A DNA stretch of 5,338 nt, from NCBI GenBank assembly GCA_946887085.1, contig CAMPKG010000231.1:1-5338 (forward strand). The letters are read 5' to 3'. Shown in pieces: positions 1 to 5,338 of the stretch. A model generated the notes under the pieces. The model was given only the letters and a program-made list of their open reading frames with translations, had not been told where the DNA came from and ran no database searches. Source of the stretch: an uncultured Sphingobacteriales bacterium. Lineage in GTDB: Bacteria > Bacteroidota > Bacteroidia > Chitinophagales > Chitinophagaceae. Made by a program: the position numbers and the translations under genes. Numbering within the stretch: the stretch's first letter is position 1; each line of letters starts with the position of its first letter.

Positions 1-79
1 GCCTGATAATGCTGAATTATAATAATTTTAGAGTATGCAATAATGACATGGTGATCCAACAAAATCTAAACTCCACGTC

Positions 80-781
80 ATGAAAAAGTTCCTTATAGCC
101 ATCACTATCCTTTTCCAGTTTTCGTGTAAGCAAAAAGCCGAACCCTGCCATTGTACCGAAACGGATGTAGTTATGTGCAGTACGCCTTTCAGGACATTTA
201 AATTCACCAATGGCAAATTTTTGGCCATCACCTCTGCTCCGGATAGTTCAGAATCAAAACCGGTTTACCTGGAGTTTGGCATTTATGAATGTGGTGCGGA
301 TTCGCTTACGCGCTTCTATCATGCCTTAGAGCCATGTCTTTTGGACTTTAGGAGTGACACTCTTTTTGTGAACCGACAGGAATTACTAGCAATCGGCAAA
401 GACTTCCGCTGGGTGGATACTACCTGGTTGATCGACAAATATTATTATGACAATGGCAAATTGAAAACACATAAAGCCTTGCCATCTTATTTGGGCTATG
501 ATAATGCACAGATAGATGAAGTGTTGAGAAAATTTGAATCAACCGAATGGAAAACGCAGATGACTATCGGCTCGGATAGTGCAATGGACAAAATGATGCA
601 ACTGGCCAACAACTTGATGATCGCGTCGATCTCGGGTAATGACGCCGCAACCAAATATTTCAGGCAATTCAATAAGAAATTTGAGCCTGATGGTCATTAT
701 CAGGAATGGTATAACGAGATGCAAAGAATGATCGACACCGCCAGAATCGTAACAAAACGTAACAACTCAAATCAAGAATAA
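80..781 (+). CDS. Hypothetical lipoprotein of unknown function, 233 aa
   Basis: I do not recognise a family for this protein. The N-terminus is MKKFLIAITILFQFSC: a basic start, a short hydrophobic core and a cysteine at residue 16. This resembles a signal peptidase II lipoprotein signal, although the lipobox is loose (Q-F-S before the Cys), as is common in Bacteroidota. Residue 17 is Lys, so the anchored protein could face the periplasm or be exported. The mature part has five more cysteines (23, 25, 33, 71, 86), all in its N-terminal third. The C-terminal half (about 143-225) is charged and probably helical. The ATG at 80 is chosen because it gives the signal peptide directly; the A-rich AAA codons after it fit Bacteroidota starts. 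No stop or frameshift interrupts the gene. It stands alone, with 366 non-coding bases between it and the next gene, so context gives no functional clue. The coding call is firm; the lipoprotein call is likely; the function is unknown. Confidence 0.8.
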   Translation: MKKFLIAITILFQFSCKQKAEPCHCTETDVVMCSTPFRTFKFTNGKFLAITSAPDSSESKPVYLEFGIYECGADSLTRFYHALEPCLLDFRSDTLFVNRQELLAIGKDFRWVDTTWLIDKYYYDNGKLKTHKALPSYLGYDNAQIDEVLRKFESTEWKTQMTIGSDSAMDKMMQLANNLMIASISGNDAATKYFRQFNKKFEPDGHYQEWYNEMQRMIDTARIVTKRNNSNQE

Positions 782-930
782 TTACAAAATCACATTAACA
801 TCGGTTAACACGAACACCCTCTAACCCATTTAAAACAAGCACAGTACGAAATAAAACTAATGTGAAAAACACCATGACACCTACCAGATCAGAGTTAATC
901 ACGAATAATCAGCCTAATCTGAGGTTCTGA
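782..930. other. Intergenic stretch with no recognised feature
   Basis: This AT-rich stretch lies between the lipoprotein stop codon and the promoter of the thiamine receptor unit. I see no open reading frame of note, no strong hairpin followed by a T run that would terminate the lipoprotein transcript, and no RNA gene. The only patterning is TTAACA repeated at 795-800 and 805-810, which is weak. The rest of the non-coding region up to 1147 is covered by the promoter, riboswitch and leader entries. Confidence 0.6.
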
Positions 931-933
931 TAT

Positions 934-941
934 TATCTTTG
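934..941 (+). promoter_or_regulatory. Bacteroidota-type -7 promoter box for the riboswitch-receptor transcript
   Basis: TATCTTTG matches the Bacteroidota housekeeping -7 consensus TAnnTTTG at every fixed position. Transcription would start a few bases downstream, at about 946-950, so the riboswitch aptamer would sit almost at the 5' end of the RNA, where it must be to act co-transcriptionally. I do not see a convincing -33 TTTG/TTG element at the expected spacing, which lowers certainty. The position relative to the aptamer is the strongest support. Confidence 0.65.
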
Positions 942-959
942 TCCCACGATCCATAAAAG

Positions 960-1037
960 GATATCGGGGTGCCTAAGAATTCAGGCTGAGATCATACCCG
1001 CTGAACCTGGACCGGGTAATGCCGGTTAGGGAAGAGT
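960..1037 (+). ncRNA. TPP riboswitch (THI element) aptamer
   Basis: This RNA binds thiamine pyrophosphate and controls thiamine synthesis or uptake genes, normally switching them off when TPP is plentiful. The conserved blocks appear in order: CGGGGTGCC (965-973), CTGAGA (986-991), ACCCGCTGAACCTG (996-1009) and TTAGGGAA (1026-1033). Helices can be traced. P2 pairs CGGG (965-968) with CCCG (997-1000). P3 pairs GCCT (971-974) with AGGC (983-986) around an 8-base loop, so P3 is short and has no P3a extension. P4 pairs CCT (1006-1008) with AGG (1028-1030). P5 pairs ACCGG (1011-1015) with CCGGT (1022-1026). P1 is unusually weak: the flanking bases 960-964 and 1033-1037 give only U-A, A/G mismatch, U-A, A/G mismatch, G-U, so the outer limits are approximate. 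It lies upstream of, and in the same direction as, a TonB-dependent receptor gene, which points to thiamine uptake as the regulated process. Confidence 0.96.
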
Positions 1038-1121
1038 AAAATCAGCTCCCAATCTCTTTGCATCCATCTTATAGGAACAACGGCCGTGTTCGTATGCGAT
1101 GGTGTAAGGCGATGAACTTAA

Positions 1122-1167
1122 TGCATGGCGCCCCTCATTTATTAACAATGAAATTGAATGCCATGCA
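1122..1167 (+). promoter_or_regulatory. Potential start-codon hairpin in the riboswitch leader (candidate expression platform)
   Basis: TGCATGGC (1122-1129) is the exact reverse complement of GCCATGCA (1160-1167), giving an 8-bp outer stem. After a 7-base bulge on the 5' side (1130-1136), ATTTA (1137-1141) can pair with TGAAT (1155-1159), including one G-U pair. The remaining 13-base loop (1142-1154) contains the ATG at 1148-1150 chosen as the receptor start. The alternative ATG at 1163 is inside the 3' arm. A hairpin across the initiation region could limit ribosome access, which would suit a TPP switch acting on translation. The pairing is seen directly; the regulatory role is inference. 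An 8-bp match somewhere in a leader of this size is not very improbable by chance. Confidence 0.4.
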
Positions 1168-3376
1168 ACCAAAACACACATTACTTCTCGCATTAGCTTG
1201 CGGCAGTTACTCCGTTGCTGCACAACAAACGGAAACCATCGACTCGGTCAGGATTCGGCAGCAACAGCTGGCTCCTGTAGAGGTAAGAGCTATGCGCGCC
1301 ACTCAGGACGCACCTTTCGCGAAGACAGAGATCACCGCGAAAGACATTGAAAAGCAGAATCTGGGACAAGACATCCCCTACTTGCTGCAATACACGCCTT
1401 CGGCCGTGGCTACTTCGGATGCAGGTGCGGGTGTTGGATACACCGGGCTTCGCGTACGCGGCACAGACGGCCAGCGAATCAACGTGACGCTCAACGGTAT
1501 TCCTGTGAACGACGGCGAATCGCAAGGTGTGTTCTTCGTCAATACGCCCGACCTTGCCTCTTCTACAGGGTCTATCCAGTTGCAGCGCGGGGTAGGTTCA
1601 TCTACCAATGGCGGTGCGACGTTCGGTGCTACCATGAGTATCAGCAACCTACAGCAGATGGACGAGGCTGGCGCTGAGGTCAGCAACAGCTACGGCTCGT
1701 TCCATACCTGGAAGCACACAGCAAAAGCAGGAACGGGTCTGCTGAAGAATGGGTTGCAGTTTGATGTGCGCCTCTCCAAGCTGAGCTCCAATGGTTATAT
1801 CGAGCGGTCGTCGAGCGACCTGAAATCATTGCAGTTCATCGCAGGCTGGAAGGCGAGTGAGCGCACCACTGCCCGGATCATGGTAATGACCGGCCGTGAA
1901 CGCACCGCACAGGCCTGGAACGGCGTGCCACAGGATTCGCTGCATACAAACAGGCAGTTCAATGGACTTGGCCTGAAATCTGATGGCAGTTATTACGACG
2001 ACCAGACGGATAACTACCAGCAGGATTATTACCAGTTCTTCCTCGATCATAAATTCTCTAAGAATCTGACCGGTCATTTTGCTACTTTCCTGACATGCGG
2101 TAAAGGCTATTACCAGGAATACAGGCTGGGCAATGCTTTTGCTGACTATGGCCTGCAGGATTTTATCGCCGGTACTGATACCATTACAACCACAGATCTT
2201 ATCCGCCAGCTTTGGCTGGATAACTATTTCTACGGCTCGGTATTCTCGCTGATGTATGAGAAGAACAAGACACAGTTGGTACTCGGTGGTGGCTGGAACC
2301 AATACCTCGGCGACCACTACGGCGATGTGAAATGGGCGCAGTACGGCGTGCCAGCCGATTACCGCTGGTACGATCTGCACTCGCAGAAGAACGACCTGAA
2401 CGTGTACCTGAAAGCACAGCATAAGCTGACTAACAAACTCACGCTGTTTGGCGATGCGCAATACAGGAATGTCGACTATCGCATTTACGGTTTCAGGAAC
2501 AACCCAACTCTTCGTCCTGCCGTGAAGTATGGTTTCTTCAATCCTAAGGTTGGGCTTAGCTATTTTGTAAAGAACACAGCGCGCGAAAGGCAGAGGCTGT
2601 ACGCTTCATTTGCAGTGGCCAACAAAGAACCAAACCGCGATGATTTCGAAGCAGGCGCTACCAATATCCCCCGTCCTGAAAGACTGAACGATATAGAAGC
2701 GGGTTATGAAGTGAACTCAAAGAAATGGAGTGCGTCTGCCAACCTGTATTATATGATGTACAAAGATCAGCTTGTGCTGACAGGTAAGATCAATGACGTA
2801 GGTGCGTATGCACGTACGAATGTAGCCAGCAGTTACAGGCGCGGTTTGGAATTACAAGGCGCCTATGTGCCTGCTGAATGGGTGAAGGCATTTGCCAATG
2901 CAACTTTCTCGCAGAACAAGATCGAGAACTTTACGGAATTCCAGGACGATTACGACAATGCGACCGGCGAGCAGATCGCTATCCAGCACAGCGAAACTGA
3001 TATCTCCTTCTCGCCGAACATCATCGGCGCGGGAGGTGTGACGTTTGCGCCCTTCCAGCGTATGAAAGAAGGCAACAGCTTTGAATTCGATGTTTTGGGC
3101 AAATACGTAGGCGAGCAGTTCCTCGACAATACCGGCAGCCAGAACCGCAAGATCGGCGACTATGCGCTTTTCGATGTACGCATCCGTTATGTAGTAGCAG
3201 TAAAGCCATTCCGCGAAATAGCCGCCAGTTTGGCACTCAATAACATATTTAACAGATTGTATGAGAGTAATGGCTACACCTTCAGCTATAAATACGGAGG
3301 TGTGGTAACTACCGAGAATTATTATTTCCCCCAGGCAGGCTTCAACTGGCTGGCAGGGCTTACCCTCAAGTGGTAA
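1148..3376 (+). CDS. TonB-dependent outer-membrane receptor, predicted thiamine (or precursor) transporter
   Basis: This is a 742-residue TonB-dependent receptor that should import its ligand across the outer membrane using TonB/ExbB/ExbD energy. A signal peptide (about 1-25) ends at VAA|QQ. A TonB-box-like segment LAPVEVRAMR (41-50) follows, then the plug (about 50-165) with LRVRGTDGQR (101-110) and NGIPVND (116-122), then a 22-strand-type barrel. Near the C-terminus are NNIFN (698-702), YYFPQAGF (725-732) and a final aromatic Trp. It lacks the extra N-terminal domain of SusC proteins and has no SusD neighbour, so a small-molecule receptor fits better than a glycan one. The TPP riboswitch upstream gives the substrate prediction; this matches the riboswitch-linked receptors of Bacteroidota called omr1 or OMthi. 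The frame is open back to a TTG at 1058, but those codons give no signal sequence and lie in the leader. ATG 1148 is preferred over ATG 1163, which would also give a signal peptide. Family certain; substrate by context. Confidence 0.93.
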   Translation: MKLNAMQPKHTLLLALACGSYSVAAQQTETIDSVRIRQQQLAPVEVRAMRATQDAPFAKTEITAKDIEKQNLGQDIPYLLQYTPSAVATSDAGAGVGYTGLRVRGTDGQRINVTLNGIPVNDGESQGVFFVNTPDLASSTGSIQLQRGVGSSTNGGATFGATMSISNLQQMDEAGAEVSNSYGSFHTWKHTAKAGTGLLKNGLQFDVRLSKLSSNGYIERSSSDLKSLQFIAGWKASERTTARIMVMTGRERTAQAWNGVPQDSLHTNRQFNGLGLKSDGSYYDDQTDNYQQDYYQFFLDHKFSKNLTGHFATFLTCGKGYYQEYRLGNAFADYGLQDFIAGTDTITTTDLIRQLWLDNYFYGSVFSLMYEKNKTQLVLGGGWNQYLGDHYGDVKWAQYGVPADYRWYDLHSQKNDLNVYLKAQHKLTNKLTLFGDAQYRNVDYRIYGFRNNPTLRPAVKYGFFNPKVGLSYFVKNTARERQRLYASFAVANKEPNRDDFEAGATNIPRPERLNDIEAGYEVNSKKWSASANLYYMMYKDQLVLTGKINDVGAYARTNVASSYRRGLELQGAYVPAEWVKAFANATFSQNKIENFTEFQDDYDNATGEQIAIQHSETDISFSPNIIGAGGVTFAPFQRMKEGNSFEFDVLGKYVGEQFLDNTGSQNRKIGDYALFDVRIRYVVAVKPFREIAASLALNNIFNRLYESNGYTFSYKYGGVVTTENYYFPQAGFNWLAGLTLKW

Positions 3377-3400
3377 GACCTCTTCATCGTGAGAAAGCAT

Positions 3401-3426
3401 AGCGCCGGGAACTGTTTCCCGGCGCT
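3401..3426 (+). terminator. Terminator-like perfect hairpin after the receptor gene
   Basis: AGCGCCGGGAA (3401-3411) and TTCCCGGCGCT (3416-3426) form a perfect 11-bp GC-rich stem with the 4-base loop CTGT. It begins 24 bases after the receptor stop codon and lies ahead of the next promoter, which is where an intrinsic terminator is expected. The T tract after it is poor (TTCCTGGTT), so termination may be incomplete or need other factors, or the stem may mainly protect the 3' end of the mRNA. Confidence 0.75.
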
Positions 3427-3479
3427 TCCTGGTTAAACCGGTATAGGGAGCAGAAAACGGCTAAATCGGCCAGATATGG

Positions 3480-3487
3480 TAACTTTG
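3480..3487 (+). promoter_or_regulatory. Bacteroidota-type -7 promoter box for the peptidase unit
   Basis: TAACTTTG matches TAnnTTTG at all fixed positions and is followed by CA, the extended form often seen in this phylum. It lies after the terminator hairpin and 66 bases ahead of the peptidase start at 3554, leaving a leader of about 55-60 bases. No clear -33 element is visible. The box also shows why the in-frame ATG at 3476 is an unlikely start: it would be upstream of the predicted transcription start. Confidence 0.65.
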
Positions 3488-3553
3488 CATAACTGCCATT
3501 ATTACATTGGTAGGCATTTTGATAGACTTAGGAATAAACTAAAAAGACGAACT

Positions 3554-4246
3554 ATGTTAGGGTATTATCTTTTGGCTGGTATACTGTTCCTGGTAGGGAT
3601 GGCTGTCAGTGGAAGGCTGAAATCAAAATTCAAGGAGTATTCTGAGATTCCTTTGCGCGAAGGATTGAGCGGTAAAGAAGTGGCTGAGCGTATGCTACGG
3701 GAAAATGGCATTTATGATGTGAAAGTGACGTCAGCACAAGGCTTCCTGTCAGACCACTACAACCCTGCGGATAAAACAGTCAATCTTAGTCCCGACGTAT
3801 ATGCTGGTAATAGCATTGCCGCCGCCGCAGTTGCTGCCCACGAATGTGGCCACGCCGTGCAGCATGCAACCGCCTACAGCATGCTGCAGATGCGCAGTAA
3901 GCTGGTGCCGATAGTACAGGTAAGCAGCACGCTGGCGCAATGGGTGATCTTTGCCGGTATCGGGTTTATGGGCTTTGGTGGTGGTAACCAGACCATCCTG
4001 CTGATAGGTATCATACTGTTCGCCTTTTCCACGATATTTTCTTTGGTTACCTTGCCGGTAGAATATGATGCAAGCGCCAGGGCACTGAAATGGATGGATG
4101 CGACGGGGCTGACATCGAGGAACGAACATGATAAGGCGAAGGATGCGCTGAAATGGGCGGCACGCACTTATGTAGTTGCAGCGATTGCTTCAGTTGCCAA
4201 CCTCATTTACTTTGTGATGATATTCCTGAACCGCAGGGACGACTAA
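3554..4246 (+). CDS. YugP-family membrane zinc metallopeptidase
   Basis: This 230-residue protein matches the neutral zinc metallopeptidase family of Bacillus subtilis YugP, whose members are about the same length. Its targets are unknown. Membrane segments can be read at about 1-20, 118-140, 146-168 and 205-226. Between the first two is a domain with NLSPDVYAG (77-85) and the zinc motif HECGH (96-100), where His96 and His100 bind zinc and Glu97 is the catalytic base. Glu170 in LPVEYDAS is the likely third ligand, as glutamate is conserved there in the family; the exact residue is inferred. The ATG at 3554 is chosen because the protein then begins directly with the first membrane segment, is preceded by the A-rich AAAAAGACGAACT, and has the family length. 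The in-frame ATG at 3476 would add a basic, unrelated 26 residues and overlaps the -7 box. The next gene starts 22 bases after the stop, so the two are probably co-transcribed. Confidence 0.92.
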   Translation: MLGYYLLAGILFLVGMAVSGRLKSKFKEYSEIPLREGLSGKEVAERMLRENGIYDVKVTSAQGFLSDHYNPADKTVNLSPDVYAGNSIAAAAVAAHECGHAVQHATAYSMLQMRSKLVPIVQVSSTLAQWVIFAGIGFMGFGGGNQTILLIGIILFAFSTIFSLVTLPVEYDASARALKWMDATGLTSRNEHDKAKDALKWAARTYVVAAIASVANLIYFVMIFLNRRDD

Positions 4247-4268
4247 TTGAATCTTTATAATTAAGAAT

Positions 4269-5338
4269 ATGAACGTACAACAATTGTATACCGGCTGCCT
4301 CAGCGAAGCTGCCTATTTCATAGACAGTAATGGAGAAGCTGCGGTGGTTGATCCGCTGCGCGATGTGGATGTGTACCTGAAGATGGCAGAAGAAAAGGGC
4401 GTAAAGATCAAATACATTTTCGAGACGCATTTCCATGCTGACTTTGTAAGTGGGCATTTGGAGCTTTCTAAAAAGACAGGCGCACCAATCGTTTACGGTC
4501 CTAATACAAAGACCAACTTTGATGTGCTTGTGGCTAAAGATGGGGAAGAGTTTGCTATTGGCGATCTGAAACTGAAAGCAATACATACTCCGGGCCATAC
4601 GCTGGAGAGCACCAGTTACCTGCTGCACGATGAGCAGGGCAAGCCTTACTGCGTATTCACCGGCGATACATTATTTGTTGGTGATGTTGGCCGCCCCGAC
4701 CTCTTCAGCGGCAACATGACCAAGGAAGAGCTGGCCGGCATGATGTACGATACGCTGCAAAACAAGATAAAGACACTGGCCGATGACGTGATCGTTTACC
4801 CCGCTCATGGTCCCGGCTCTTCCTGTGGTAAAAATCTCGGTCCGCAGACCTACAGCACCATCGGAGAACAGAAAGCCAGCAACTATGCGCTGCAGGAGAT
4901 GACCAAAGAAGAGTTTGTAAAAGTGGTTACCGAAGGATTGGCTAAACCGCCGGCTTACTTCCCTATCAACGCCAAGATCAACCGCGAAGGTTATGACAGC
5001 CTGGACGATGTAATGGAGCAGGCAATGACACCACTTTCAGTTGACCAGTTCAAACTACGTGTGAAAGAAGGTGCGTGGGTACTGGATACGCGCCATGCTA
5101 CGGTATTTACACAGGGTTTTGTTCCTGATTCTATCAGCATAGGCCTCGAAGGCCGCTTCGCTGAATGGGCAGGTAGCCTGCTGCCTTTCGATCAGCCGTT
5201 GGTGCTTGTTACTGAGGCAGGAAAAGAAAAAGAAAGTGCGGTACGCCTTGCGCGCGTCGGTATCGATAAAGTTCTCGGTTACCTCGACGGGGGCCTTGAA
5301 TCCTGGATAGCAGCCGGCGAGCGACAAGACATGATCAT
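4269..5338 (+). CDS. CstB/ETHE1-like persulfide doxygenase-type MBL protein fused to rhodanese domain (3' end cut off by window)
   Basis: The gene is open from ATG 4269 through the last base, giving 356 codons with no stop. The N-terminal part (about 1-250) is a metallo-beta-lactamase fold of the persulfide dioxygenase group, which oxidises glutathione or low-molecular-weight persulfides to sulfite in sulfide detoxification. The key sequence is ETHFHADF (52-59), giving His54, His56 and Asp58, with Phe59 where two-metal hydrolases have a second-site His. HTPGH (106-110) supplies His110, TGDTLFVGD (131-139) supplies Asp133, and PAHGPG (178-183) supplies His180. His54, His110 and Asp133 are the expected mononuclear iron ligands. 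SSCGKNLG (184-191) carries Cys186, matching a cysteine conserved in Staphylococcus CstB. Residues about 255-350 look like a rhodanese domain (LDTR, 272-275; YLDGGLESW, 338-346), but its active-site loop (314-323, VTEAGKEKES) has no cysteine, so it is probably inactive. In CstB-type proteins a second, cysteine-bearing rhodanese follows, so about 100 more residues are expected outside the window. Probably in an operon with the peptidase. Confidence 0.92.
   Translation, partial: MNVQQLYTGCLSEAAYFIDSNGEAAVVDPLRDVDVYLKMAEEKGVKIKYIFETHFHADFVSGHLELSKKTGAPIVYGPNTKTNFDVLVAKDGEEFAIGDLKLKAIHTPGHTLESTSYLLHDEQGKPYCVFTGDTLFVGDVGRPDLFSGNMTKEELAGMMYDTLQNKIKTLADDVIVYPAHGPGSSCGKNLGPQTYSTIGEQKASNYALQEMTKEEFVKVVTEGLAKPPAYFPINAKINREGYDSLDDVMEQAMTPLSVDQFKLRVKEGAWVLDTRHATVFTQGFVPDSISIGLEGRFAEWAGSLLPFDQPLVLVTEAGKEKESAVRLARVGIDKVLGYLDGGLESWIAAGERQDMI

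Noticed and set aside
23..30. TAATTTTA ahead of the lipoprotein gene, possible -7 box.
   Set aside because: It lacks the final G of TAnnTTTG, and there is too little upstream sequence in the window to look for a -33 element.
795..810. TTAACA repeated with a 10-base period, possible operator.
   Set aside because: Only two short AT-rich copies, far from the promoter box at 934; easily chance.
1053..1062. TCTCTTTGCA resembles a second -7 promoter box, placed after the riboswitch, which would make a riboswitch-free receptor transcript.
   Set aside because: It misses the near-invariant A of TAnnTTTG and has no -33 element; the exact box at 934-941 is the better promoter.
1075..1091. Small hairpin GAAC-A-AC/GGCC/GTGTTC in the leader, considered as a riboswitch terminator.
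   Set aside because: Short stem with a bulge and no T run after it, so it does not look like an intrinsic terminator.
1058..1147. In-frame N-terminal extension of the receptor from a TTG codon.
   Set aside because: The extra 30 residues are basic and unlike a signal sequence, begin right after the aptamer, and push the real signal peptide inside the protein.
1826..2461. Long open frame on the - strand inside the receptor gene (also 2852-3400 and others on that strand).
   Set aside because: These lie antisense to clearly coding sequence, have low-complexity or improbable protein content, and show no recognisable domain.
4203..4628. Open frame on the - strand across the peptidase/dioxygenase junction.
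   Set aside because: It is antisense to conserved residues of the dioxygenase (His54-Asp58, His110) and has no recognisable domain.

Overview
The window looks like chromosomal DNA from a member of the Bacteroidota, probably near the Chitinophagaceae. The evidence is two exact TAnnTTTG-type -7 promoter boxes, no clear Shine-Dalgarno sequences in front of the genes, a loose lipoprotein signal, a TPP riboswitch placed directly ahead of a TonB-dependent receptor, and the protein families present. The family-level placement is inference. All recognised genes are on the + strand.

Layout. Bases 80-781 encode a small predicted lipoprotein that I do not recognise. Bases 782-1147 are non-coding. They hold no recognisable signal up to about 930, then a -7 promoter box (934-941), a very well conserved TPP (THI-element) riboswitch aptamer (about 960-1037) and a leader of about 110 bases. 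The leader ends in a potential hairpin (1122-1167) whose loop carries the ATG I chose for the next gene. Bases 1148-3376 encode a 742-residue TonB-dependent outer-membrane receptor, and a perfect 11-bp terminator-like stem follows at 3401-3426. A second exact -7 box (3480-3487) starts a new unit: a YugP-type membrane zinc metallopeptidase (3554-4246) and, 22 bases later, a CstB/ETHE1-like metallo-beta-lactamase-fold sulfur dioxygenase fused to rhodanese sequence (4269 to beyond the window end).

How they work together. The riboswitch and receptor form a thiamine-uptake unit: low intracellular TPP should raise synthesis of an outer-membrane thiamine (or precursor) transporter. The inner-membrane partner PnuT and the kinase often found beside such receptors are not in this window. 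The peptidase and the sulfur dioxygenase probably share a transcript, but nothing in the sequence links their functions. I found no mobile element, CRISPR array, tRNA or rRNA. The most interesting non-standard signals are in the riboswitch leader: a weak P1 helix, a possible anti-P4 hairpin, and the start-codon hairpin.
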